Assembly (NCBI RefSeq): GCF_026151205.1
Contig: NC_087072.1
Coordinates: 69,501 to 133,500 of the forward strand
Source of the DNA: Bolinopsis microptera
Lineage: Eukaryota; Ctenophora; Tentaculata; Lobata; Bolinopsidae
Direction of reading: 5' to 3'
Length of the DNA stretch: 64,000 nt
Shown: piece after piece, positions 11,797-20,545 of the stretch
How the letters are laid out: every line of letters begins with the position of its first letter
Position numbering within the stretch: the first letter of the stretch is position 1
Program-made: the position numbers and the translations under genes
The notes under the pieces: model-generated
What the model was told of the DNA's origin: nothing
Seen by the model: the letters and a program-made list of their open reading frames with translations, nothing else
Database searches by the model: none

Positions 11797-13571
11797 AGTT
11801 TATCACGTCGTGACCCCCACGGTCGTTTCACTATGGTAGAGTTTCTACGATACAGTTGAGCCGCGCACTCGTGCGCGGCGGGTCATACAACGTATGACAA
11901 CGTTTTAGTAGGTTATAAACCTACAACTATGTGTAAAACTGATTTCGAAGAGGGTAACAATTTATCAAAAAGTGATTATGTAATTGGTAATATGTGAACA
12001 ACCACTTATTAATTTTTTAGAATATGTATTTTTAAATCGCTAAGCTGCTGATCATGACCGCGCGCGCAGTCAAGAAAATTAAAACTTGTCTTTTTTACAT
12101 ATTGTCTTTTCTCAGCTAGTAGCTTAACATTATAATTTGCCGCTCTCACTGAATTTTGGCGCTCTCTTACAGCTAAGCTTTTTGACGTTTCCAGTTTTGG
12201 TATTTTTTGTAATCCAAATATGTTTTTGCTTTGTCGGAACGTTTGATCAAGATATTGTACATTTTTTGTACCTTTTTGTCTTGATTCACGATGTCAATCC
12301 TTAATTTTCGCATCTCGCGGATTTGTATACGTGCATGTGGTTGTGAGAAGATGCGCGGCGCGGCCCAGTAGTGCATAGCGCTATAAATTTTTGTCGTTCA
12401 AATCTTAAAATTCGTTATTTTTAAGACTGTCGCTCCGATGCTCCAAAAGTGCGCGGCGCGGCACAGTAACGCATCACGCTACAAAGAGGGGACATAAATG
12501 ATGTCCCCTCTCGATCCCCTCACAATGGATATGCTCCTTAAAGCTAGTGGGAATCGCAATACAAGCACACCTATAATGTATTGATTATGAAAGGCTGGGT
12601 GGAACTTTTGTAGATTGGCTGTCTGAAAGTTTGGAGGTGTCTTTCTCCTTTGTTAGTTTTGCTAGATTTTCTTTATAAACTTGAAGTTGGGACTCTGGCT
12701 GATGATGAAGCATGAAAATATTAAAGGAATACACTTTTTTTTCACAAATTTCATTTTTAAGTTGTCAATTTTCAATGTCACTAACATGTTTCAAAGCTGA
12801 CAACTTGTTTGTTTCTGCAGAAAGGAATCGGTGCCAACTTGCTAATGTCTCTCCATTGTGAGTATTTTACCTATCGATATAGTGCAGATTAACCCTGAAA
12901 CGTTTGCCCAATGCTGATGCTATCATTACTAATTGGACAGGGTCTTTAGTCCATTTTTGTAAATTAAGATTGTCATTGTCTAATGCAAATACTTTGTTTT
13001 CGTGAAATTTGTTGTTCATGTGTAGTCCGTACATCAATGTGATGTACAGTCTTACAGTTTTGAGGTTATTCTTCGTAATTTTCTTAAATTATTTTGATGC
13101 ATTTAGATACGTTTCATACCAGTACACTTCAACAAGGAGCTTCTTTTTATATTTATTTCCATTGACATCATAATTTGCCTACAACTAGGGGCCATACTTG
13201 TTTCAAATTATAAGTCATAATTCATCATCCAATTGATGTTTCACTACATTTCCTGTAACTTTTAAAATAAACATTGGATTAATGCTCCCTTTAAATCTGT
13301 ACTGACATGTACTGAATGATGCACTTACAAGATCTATGATATTTTAACAAGGCCCCCTATTAAGGCCCCCTAATAATTATGTAGCAATATAAATATTAAA
13401 AAAAAAAAAAAGGAAGCAACTCACGGTATCACTCTCATAAGAGACATGTTTCATCATTTACCGGAGTTGCAACCAAATATACATAATAAGGTTTGGTACT
13501 TTATCCGTACCTCCCCTTTCATAGAAATAATAGCAAAAATATACACCTATCTTTAAGAAATCAACATCTGA
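11797..13571. other. No gene recognised; GC-rich hairpin remnants then AT-rich sequence
   Basis: The first 700 bp contain short GC-rich pieces (GCGCGGCGCGGCCCAGTA-type at 12353 and 12450) shared with 46.8 kb, 56.3 kb and 57.8 kb. A small hairpin lies at 12486-12510, with 10-bp arms GAGGGGACAT / ATGTCCCCTC. The remainder is AT-rich with no supported gene. Confidence 0.45.
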
Positions 13572-13639
13572 TATAAAGGGGGGGGGGGTGTCACGTCCGT
13601 CTATGTCCGCTTGTCTCATAGAATCCAAAAAGGACAGGA

Positions 13640-13735
13640 CATAGGCGGACATAGGCGGACATATGCGGACATAGGCGGACATAGGCGGACATAGACGGAC
13701 ATAGGCGGACATAGGCGGACATAGGCGGACATTAA
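13640..13735. repeat. 10-bp minisatellite GGACATAGGC
   Basis: The decamer GGACATAGGC, with a few GACATAGACG and GACATATGCG variants, is repeated about nine times. It is the internal extension of the element terminus, which reads ...CTATGTCCG on the other strand, so the array probably grew from the terminal repeat itself. Confidence 0.85.
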
Positions 13736-13904
13736 TGGACACCTAAATTGCTAAATAAAATGTTCAATTTTTGCTGTTATAGGGGGGATCATGTTTTTTG
13801 TCCGTTCGGTACCCTATATTTTCAAAACGGACAAAAAATAGAGCGGACAAAAACGGACAAAAATTGACAAAAACGGACAAAAATGGAAATAACATTTAGA
13901 TGCT

Positions 13905-14937
13905 TCCTCCTCCTACTCTTCTTCCTCCTCCCCCTGGGTCTTCCTTATCTTCCTCAGTCCTCTTTCTCCTCCCCTCCTCAGTCCTCCTCCTACTCCTCGT
14001 CCTCGTCCTCAGTCCTCCTCATCAGTCCTCAACAGTCCTCCTCCTCCCCAGTCCTCCTCCTCCTCCTGAGTCCTCCTCCTGGGTCCTCCTCCTGGGTCCT
14101 CCTCCTCCTCTTCATCCTCCTCCTCTTCCTCCTCAGTCCTCAGTCCTCCTCAGTCCTCCTCCTCATCCTTCTCCTGAGTCCTCCTGAGTCCTCCTGAGTC
14201 CTCCCCCAGTCCCCCTCCTCCTCCTCCTCCTATTCAGTCCTCCTCCTTCTCAGTCCTCCTGAGTCCTCCTCCTCCTCCTGAGTCCTCCTCCTCCTCCTCC
14301 TCTTCCCTCTCAGTCATCCTCCTCAGCCATCCTCCTCAGTCCTCCTCAGTCCTCCTCAGTCCTATTCCTCAGTCCTCCTCAGTCCTACTCCTCAGTCCTA
14401 CTCCTCCTGGGTCCTCCTCCTCTTCCTCCTCGGTCCTCAGTCCTCCTCCTCCTGGGTCCTCCTCCTCATCCTTCTCATCAGTCCTCCTCCTCCCCAGTCC
14501 TCTCCCAGTCCCCCTCCTTCTCCTCCTCCTATTCAGTCCTCCTCCTCCTCCTCAGTTCTCCTCAGTCCTCCTTCTAATTTCTCCTTCATTTCTCAGTCCA
14601 CCTCCTGAGTCCTCCTCCTGAGTCCTCCTCCTGAGTCCTCCTTCTCTTCCTTCTGAGTCCTCCTCCTGAGACCTGAGTCCTCCTCCTGAGTCCTCCTCCT
14701 CCTTCTCATTTCTCCTCCATTTCTCAGTCCACCTCCTGAGTCCTCCTCCTGAGTCCTCCTCCTGAGTCCTCCTCCTCTTCCTTCTGAGTCCTCCTCCTGA
14801 GACCTGAGTCCTCCTCCTGAGTCCTCCTCCTCCTCCTCCCTCTCAGTCATCCTCCTCAGTCATCCTCCTCAGCCATCCTCCCCAGCCATCCTCCTCAGCC
14901 ATCCTCCTCAGTCCTCCTCAGTCCTCCTCCTCCTCCT
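13905..14937. repeat. Polypyrimidine tract, TCC/CTCAG-based, first block
   Basis: About 1 kb of C and T with interspersed CAG/GAG words (CCTCCTCAGT, CCTCCTGAGT). Larger blocks are duplicated: a ~120-bp segment starting TTTCTCAGTCCACC occurs at 14590 and 14711. The strand asymmetry makes triplex (H-DNA) formation plausible. It is non-coding in any convincing sense. Confidence 0.85.
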
Positions 14938-15087
14938 GGGTACTCCTCTGTTTCTAATGAAGTTTTAGCAAGAATTGAGGGAGCCAGTTATGTCAGTAAT
15001 AAAGAGAAACATAACAATTATCTTTGGTTCCATCCTTATGTGGCAAAGAAGCGTTTTATAAATCTTTATTCCACTGGGAAGTTTTAA
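14938..15087 (+). CDS. Short coding-like tail between the pyrimidine tracts, unrecognised
   Basis: This 49-codon frame follows five in-frame CCT codons. It reads GYSSVSNEVLARIEGASY and later NNYLWFHPYVAKKRF before TAA at 15085-15087. Its mixed hydrophobic and charged composition is unlike the flanking low-complexity DNA, which suggests a captured exon or the end of a decayed gene. There is no start codon or clear splice acceptor, and I do not recognise the family. An open stretch of this length is not improbable by chance. Confidence 0.25.
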   Translation, partial: GYSSVSNEVLARIEGASYVSNKEKHNNYLWFHPYVAKKRFINLYSTGKF

Positions 15088-15254
15088 AAATAGGATAATG
15101 TTTTTGATGAAATTGTTTTTAAATATTGTATTTGATAATTAATTAATGTTGGTGGGGAAATATTTATTATATATTTTTTCACACAGTGCGATGATAGTTT
15201 GTAGACATGTGTGATGATGTGATGTCATAAATTTTACTTTACTTTACTTTACTT

Positions 15255-15890
15255 CCTCCTCCTCCTCCTCCTGGGTCCTCCTGGGTCTTCCTGATCCTCC
15301 TGGGTCCTCTTCCTCCTCCCCTCCTCAGTCCTCCTCCTACTCCTCCTCCTTGTCCTCAGTCCTCCTCATCAGTCCTCAACAGTTCTCCTCCTCCCCAGTC
15401 CTTCTCCTCCTCCTGGGGCCTTTTCCTGGGTCCTCCTCCTGGGCCCTCCTCCTCCTGGGTCCTCCTCCTCCTGGGTCCTCCTTCTCCTCCTCAGTCCTTC
15501 TCCTCCTCCTCCTCAGTCCTCTTCCTCCTCTTCCTCCTCCTCCTCCCTCTCAGTCATCCTCCTCAGCCATCCTCCTCAGCCATCCTCCTCAGTCCTCCTC
15601 CTTCTCAGTCCTCCTCAGTTCTCCTCCTGAGTCCACTTCCTCCTGAGTCCTCTTCCTCCTGAGTCATCCCCCTCAGTTCTCCTCCTCCTCCTCCTCCTAG
15701 GTCCTCCTTCTGGGTCCTCCTCCTCCTCCTCCTCCTGGGTCTTCCTGATCCTTCTCCTCCCTCTCAGTCATCCTCCTCAGTCATCCTCCTCAGTCATCCT
15801 CCTCAGCCATCCTCCTCAGCCATCCTCCTCAGCCATCCTTCTCAGCCATCCTCCTCAGTACTCTTCAGTACTCTTCAGTCCTCAAAATGT
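15255..15890. repeat. Polypyrimidine tract, second block
   Basis: It starts after four ACTTT pentamers (about 15234-15254) and continues the TCC/CTCAG repeat, including many TCAGCCATCCTCC and TCAGTCATCCTCC units. It shares long blocks with the first tract, for example the GTCCTCAGTCCTCCTCATCA region near 14008 and 15353. This indicates internal duplication of the whole tract. Confidence 0.85.
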
Positions 15891-15894
15891 TTGT

Positions 15895-16075
15895 CCGCTA
15901 ATGTCCACCAATGTCCGCTAATGTCCACCAATGTCCATCCAAGTCCGCCAACGTCCGTCCGGGTCCGCCAATGTCCGTCCGAGTCCGCCAATGTCCGTCC
16001 GAGTCCGCCAATGTCCGTCCGAGTCCGCCAATGTCCGTCCGAGTCCGCCAATGTCCGTCCGTGTCCGCCAATGTC
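15895..16075. repeat. 20-bp minisatellite AATGTCCGTCCGAGTCCGCC
   Basis: Five or more copies of the 20-mer, with outer variants containing GTCCACC. Like the 13640 array it is built from the GTCCG word found in the element's termini, but in the opposite sense and with a different unit length. Confidence 0.85.
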
Positions 16076-16269
16076 CCAAAAAACACGTCCGTTGTCTCAT
16101 AGAATCCAAAAAGGACAGGACATAGACGGACATAGACGGACATGACACCCCCCCCTATAAAACATTCGATCAACCAAAGTTAAAACAATTAAATATATGT
16201 GTTATTGTTACAGATGAGAGCTCAGTGTGGTGTTATTGTTTACAATTAACTGGGACCCTGAAGCCTCAA

Positions 16270-16336
16270 GGTGGCCTAGTGGTTAGAGTGTCTCCCTTCT
16301 GCGATGAAGGTCCAGGGTTCGAATTCCAGTGTCACC
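16270..16336 (+). ncRNA. tRNA-like sequence (pol III A and B boxes), probably the head of a SINE
   Basis: GGTGGCCTAGTGGTTAGAGT carries an A-box-like TGGCCTAGTGG. GGTTCGAATTCC is a near-perfect B box. The ends pair as an acceptor-like stem (GGTGGC with GTCACC, one G-T pair). At 67 nt it is short for a tRNA, the anticodon loop has six bases and the T stem has an A-A mismatch, so it is not a functional tRNA gene. An ATAATAATGATAAT-rich tail follows within 20 bp. This fits a tRNA-derived SINE head or a tRNA pseudogene. Confidence 0.6.
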
Positions 16337-16743
16337 TAGTCAAGGGGTATAATAATAATGATAATAAATTAATTTAATTTTATACAAAACCAAATTCAAA
16401 AGGTTAAATAATTTTATGCTCAGCTGTAAATGATACCTAAATGACAGTAGAGATAGTGCATCCCGCCTTGGACGGGAGTGAAAACAGAAGTTTATAGCTG
16501 CAAATTAAATCCTGACTAATAAGGCAGATACACCTAACAAGAAGATATCCATAATGAAATTTGTTTCACATGTAGGTAGATCTATGCGAAGTTACACAAT
16601 ACACATTTGTGTAATGTATCAAGCATCTTCTTGGGGTACATCTACAGTTAACGCTGGATCACAGATCTAAATTCGTAGATCATTCGTAGACTCAACGGCA
16701 TAGCACCCATCCTATACTTGTAAGAGGCTTGATTTTTTAAATG

Positions 16744-17465
16744 TTTTTGATTGAAATAAATTTTCGTGCACATACAGAATGAATGGTTAATAATTTAATA
16801 TATATGTAGACCAAGCTCTGTGCACGGGATGCTTCCTGGAAGAATCCAGTTCTTTTAGCGGGGCACCCTACCTAAAGCCAAATTGAGATATAATAATCAT
16901 ATTCCTAGAGAAATAATCAGAAATCGAATACCAATCAAATAATATGATATATATGAGTAGTAACCATATTTACTATGCAAAATGCCCCAACCACATAGTA
17001 TAAATTTATATAGAATTCAAATTCCATATCATCATTAAACCTCAATACCTAGTCAATATAATAGCCCAAGCAAAATTAAATAACTTCTTATATACCTTAC
17101 TGTCATACTACAAATTAATTAAACATTTGAAATCTGTTGACCAGAGAATAAATTTCTAAGCCTAATGCAAGTGAAATAATTTAGATGCAATAATGAATGC
17201 CTAATGTGAGTATCATTTGTCAATGTCCTTGTAAAAAAGTCTGTACAAGAGATATGAGTAACTAATATAGAAGAAAAAACAGGAAGTTGTCGTCTGTTGT
17301 AAAATAAATAAAATATCTAGAATATAAATTAGAATATAAAATAACATTCAGTCAATGTGTCGTCAATAAACTGTACAATTATCAAATGTTAAAACTGGGT
17401 GATACAGTCACCAAAAAAAAATACTAAGTATGATAAGTTAATAAATTAAATGTGGTCTATAAAAC
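16744..17465. repeat. Left arm of a ~722-bp long inverted repeat
   Basis: Reverse-complementary to 26156-26876 with only scattered single-base differences over the compared stretches. It begins TTTTTGATTGAAATAAATTT and ends GTGGTCTATAAAAC. The arms are about 8.7 kb apart and enclose the bicistronic LINE and a TA-flanked element. Near-identity implies a recent duplication. No ORF is present in the arm. Confidence 0.85.
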
Positions 17466-17873
17466 TACCACTAAGTATAATAGGTCAATAAATTAAAAGT
17501 GGTTTATAAAACTACCACTGTGGGAACCCCTTCTCCAGTTAAAACATGTCAGTCATGTGCAAAATCAATCAGAATGGTAAGGTGGTAAAAAAGGGAATAT
17601 CTTTTCGGTACTATCTTTACTAGAGTATATAAGGTCCGCTAAGCTAGGTGATTCCATGTTGTGGTGTAAATTAAACTGGTGTTTTTAAGGCCAGAGGTGG
17701 GGGGGGGAATGGCACTTTTGTAGTTTTTGCATATTTGATAATAGCTACTGGAGACGAACAAAAAGAAAAAAACCGGATCAAAATCTGACCTTGCGCTTCT
17801 GAGATATCGCGCGCTCAATTTTGAGGTTTACCTGTAATTACATGTTAAACTGGAACTTTAAACGGCTGTAACT

Positions 17874-18188
17874 TTTTTGACCTTTCGATTCCTTAGTTGA
17901 GAAAACCGGCCAATCCCTGATCTTGAGGTTTGGTACAGTGGTTCCTTGGACAATTATCCTCACATCTGGTGCAGCGATTTTTTTTATTTGACTCTGTTCT
18001 CAAATTATGAGGTTAACCAGGTCAAAAATTCGAAAACTTTAATTGGTTAACCTCATAATTCGAGAACTGAGTCAAATAAAAAAATCGCTGCACCAGATAT
18101 CTAGATAGTTGTCCAAGGAACCACTGTACCAAATCTCAATATCAGGGGGTGGCTGGTTTTTCTAACTAAGGAATTGAAAACCAAAAAA
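17874..18188. repeat. Fold-back palindrome centred on GGTTAACC
   Basis: Arms of about 145 bp (17874-18018 and 18042-18188) are reverse complements with modest divergence. Landmarks include GGTACAGTGGTTCCTTGG and ATCGCTGCACCAGAT. The centre has TGAGGTTAACCAGG facing TTGGTTAACCTCA. It lies inside the TA-flanked element. Confidence 0.75.
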
Positions 18189-18497
18189 GTGTGTTTTGAG
18201 ATAGATGCAATTTAGTGTTTTCAAAATTTTGAATATTCACTGGAATGTATCACAGTTCGTTAGTTAAATAAATAAATAAATAAAGTCAATTTTTACAGCA
18301 CAGCAATATATATCTAAATATCAGATCCTCTGTAATCATAATGTATAAAAAAAGGAGCTTTTCTCTGTGCTGAAGGATGAATCAAGGCAGATCATGGTTC
18401 TGTTAGCAGGCCACCCTGCTAAAATAGACGTATTCCCTTCGTCAAATTAACTATTTACAATACTAAACTTAAACGAACTTAAACGAAATATAGGAAA

Positions 18498-19025
18498 ATG
18501 TTTGCCAATGCACTCATGTTGCCACAATTCGATTATTTAGACACAATCTATTGTAGAGCTGGCAAGACAAAACTTGCTGAACTTGACACTCTGTACAAAA
18601 AGGTAGCCAAAATAGCTCTCAACGTTCCAAAAACAGAGAGCAGCCTTAATGTTTATAGAGACATGAAATGGTTACCACTCCATCTTAGACGACAACTCCA
18701 TCTGTCAAATTATATGTTTAGAATCATCCATGACAATTGTCCTACAAACTTTATGAACAAATTTAGTTACATATCAGGAGGTAGTAGGAGCGGCGAAAGC
18801 TGCAACCTTTATGTCAATAGATCAACATCACATAAAAACTTTCAATACTTGGGGGCAAAATGTTGGAATAATGTTCCAACAGATCTACGAAATCTGCCCG
18901 ATGTTAAAAGCTTTAGTGATTCGTATAAGAAACAGCTACTATCATCTATAACAACGGACCCTAATTATACCGTCGACAATTCATATGACAAATTTTACAC
19001 TGCAATCATAGTCGCCGATAACTAA
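18498..19025 (+). pseudogene. 3' end of a LINE ORF2, same family as the LINE at 27202-30222
   Basis: The 175-codon frame aligns along its length with the C-terminus of the minus-strand LINE at 27202-30222: both have MFANALMLP.FDYLDTI, LYKKVAKIAL-type, WLPLHLRRQ and KFSYISGGSR motifs. Similarity begins about six codons before the ATG (near 18480), so the ATG is internal and the copy is 5'-truncated. The two copies differ at many residues, so they are separate, older insertions of one family, in opposite orientation. Confidence 0.8.
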
Positions 19026-19211
19026 GTAACTTCTAATTCTTTTAAATCTGAGGCATATATAATTGATGTATCGAAAAGATATTCCCTTTTTTACCACCTT
19101 ACCATTCTGATTGATTTTGCACATGACTGACATGTTTTAACTGGAGAAGGGGTTCCCACAGTGGTAGTTTTATAAACCACTTTTAATTTATTGACCTATT
19201 ATACTTAGTGG

Positions 19212-20545
19212 TAATAAAACAAAAGTTTTAATAAAACAAAAGTTAAATTTATTACCAATTATTCAATCAATACATATCATAAATTCTAATATTGGAAACA
19301 CAATGCAAAATGGATGTCTTAAACTATAATTTCATTGTGACTAATAATCTATTGACTTTCAAAGTTGAATTTTAGTTAAGTATGAAATGCCACCACATCA
19401 TAGTTAGGGTAAAATGTTATTTTTAAATTTTAAAATTGAGAAGATTGCTCTATGGCTTAAAATGTAAAATTCTAGCAAAAGATATCTTATTTTTAAATAG
19501 TTGGTTACAGTTTATGACAGTACTGGCATGACTAGTTTTATTGTGGCTGGTAAAAGGACCCAGTTGCCTGTAAGGGCTTTACCGAACCCCAGGGGACCAC
19601 AATGTGATAAGATCAGGCCAGATGTTTCTATGTAGAGCAATTTATTTATTTTGGAGCTATGATTACGTGGTATAGCTGGTGGTCATGTTTAAAGGTCAGT
19701 TTATCCTTGTGTGCTAATTATCCATCCAGATGCTTAGTGATGTGGGTAAATCATGCCCTTCTACGATATATAATGTTTGACCATAAATTTGTTTTTACCA
19801 CATAAACTGTGGCACTAATGTCAATTAACAATATTTACATTCATTGATATTTAAAGCGTGTTTTTTCCCCAGCACTACTACACAACAAAAACCTGTCGGC
19901 CCACCGAGGAAACACGGTCGCAGAACAAAGAGCCCAATTGTGCTCTTCTATTCTGTGATCGTGTGTATCTACTATAAACTAGCTAAATATACTAAGAAAA
20001 TTTAATGGAATCATTACAGTCGTTTGATAAGTTCACGTGTCAAAGTAATGTTCATGGTGATCATATTTTTTGATCCCCGGTGGGCAAACACTCGTCCGAA
20101 AGGTCAAGGCAAACCTGTCGATGTTTCACCATACGAAGTAAGGCGATTTGAACATATACTCAGCTTACAACTCAACCCATGGGACGAGACGTCGTGAGCC
20201 TCAAAATTCTTCAAAATATACAGCACATACCTAGTTAGCAAACACTAAACACAACATACATACGATACCAAATAATGTATAATGCCATTACTAATTCGAA
20301 AGAAAATATATCTGCTATCTAATTTAAAAAATTGAAGAATAAACCTGAAGAAAGGGGAAGGAGAGGGGTTTGGGAGAGGCAGAGTAGGAAAACAACAGGA
20401 TCCTGTGCCGCAGGATTTTAAAATTTGTTGTATGATGATTCGTTTTGTTTCGTCTCTTAGATTAATATATAGGTCTGATACCCTTGTCATGGTTCTTTGC
20501 AATAACACCGTGGTTTACTCATATGATTAAGTTTAGTTAATTAAC
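19212..20545 (-). other. Probable 3' UTR of the bicistronic LINE
   Basis: It lies downstream of the LINE ORF2 stop. At its far end (19214-19246) the word AATAAAACAAAAGTTTT is duplicated, i.e. AACTTTTGTTTTATT repeats on the minus strand, a plausible tandem tail of the LINE. It abuts the TA-flanked element exactly. An imperfect hairpin of about 22-bp arms lies at 19912-19964 (ACACGGTCGCAGAAC ... GTTCTGTGATCGTGT-type). No other gene is supported. Confidence 0.4.

Larger units (their letters stand above)
13578..16155. mobile_element. 2.6 kb element with G-run inverted termini, filled with minisatellites and TCC-rich tracts
   Basis: Both ends have a G-run followed by TGTCAYGTCCGTCTATGTCC in inverted orientation (13578-13610 and the complement at 16120-16155). 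TATAAA flanks both sides (13572-13577 and 16156-16161), consistent with a 6-bp or TA target duplication. Just inside each end lies a shared TTGTCTCATAGAATCCAAAA stretch, in direct orientation at 13612 and 16092. The inside is a 10-bp GGACATAGGC array (13640-13735), a GGACAAAAAC-type array (~13800-13885), two TCC/CTCAG-rich tracts and a 20-bp array (15895-16075). Most long open frames here are low-complexity Ser/Pro/Leu or Arg/Glu readings of the repeats, not genes. Confidence 0.6.
17468..19211. mobile_element. TA-flanked element with 140-bp terminal inverted repeats
   Basis: The ends are CCACTAAGTATAATAGGTCA and its reverse complement. Inverted arms run 17468-17607 and 19072-19211 and match closely, including GTGGGAACCCCTTCTCC and TAAGGTGGTAAAAAAGGG. 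TA dinucleotides at 17466 and 19212 flank it, as in the Tc1/mariner and PIF/Harbinger groups. No transposase is present. The interior holds a fold-back (17874-18188) and a LINE tail. The last ~45 bp of the neighbouring long inverted-repeat arm (17420-17465) is a diverged second copy of the same terminus, in tandem. Confidence 0.65.

Noticed and set aside
12173-12376. Lys-rich 67-codon minus-strand frame
   Set aside because: Its first codons come from a GCGCGGCCCAGTA repeat shared with other sites. No homology recognised.
13883-14197. Ser/Pro/Leu-rich open frames
   Set aside because: Direct readings of the TCC/CTCAG repeat, with equally open frames on other phases and on the other strand. No non-repetitive content.
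15891-16173. Overlapping open frames on both strands
   Set aside because: A 20-bp array without stop codons gives open frames in several phases. Not a gene.
16270-16336. Functional tRNA gene
   Set aside because: Short, with a six-base anticodon loop, a mismatched T stem and an AT-repeat tail. A SINE head or pseudogene fits better.
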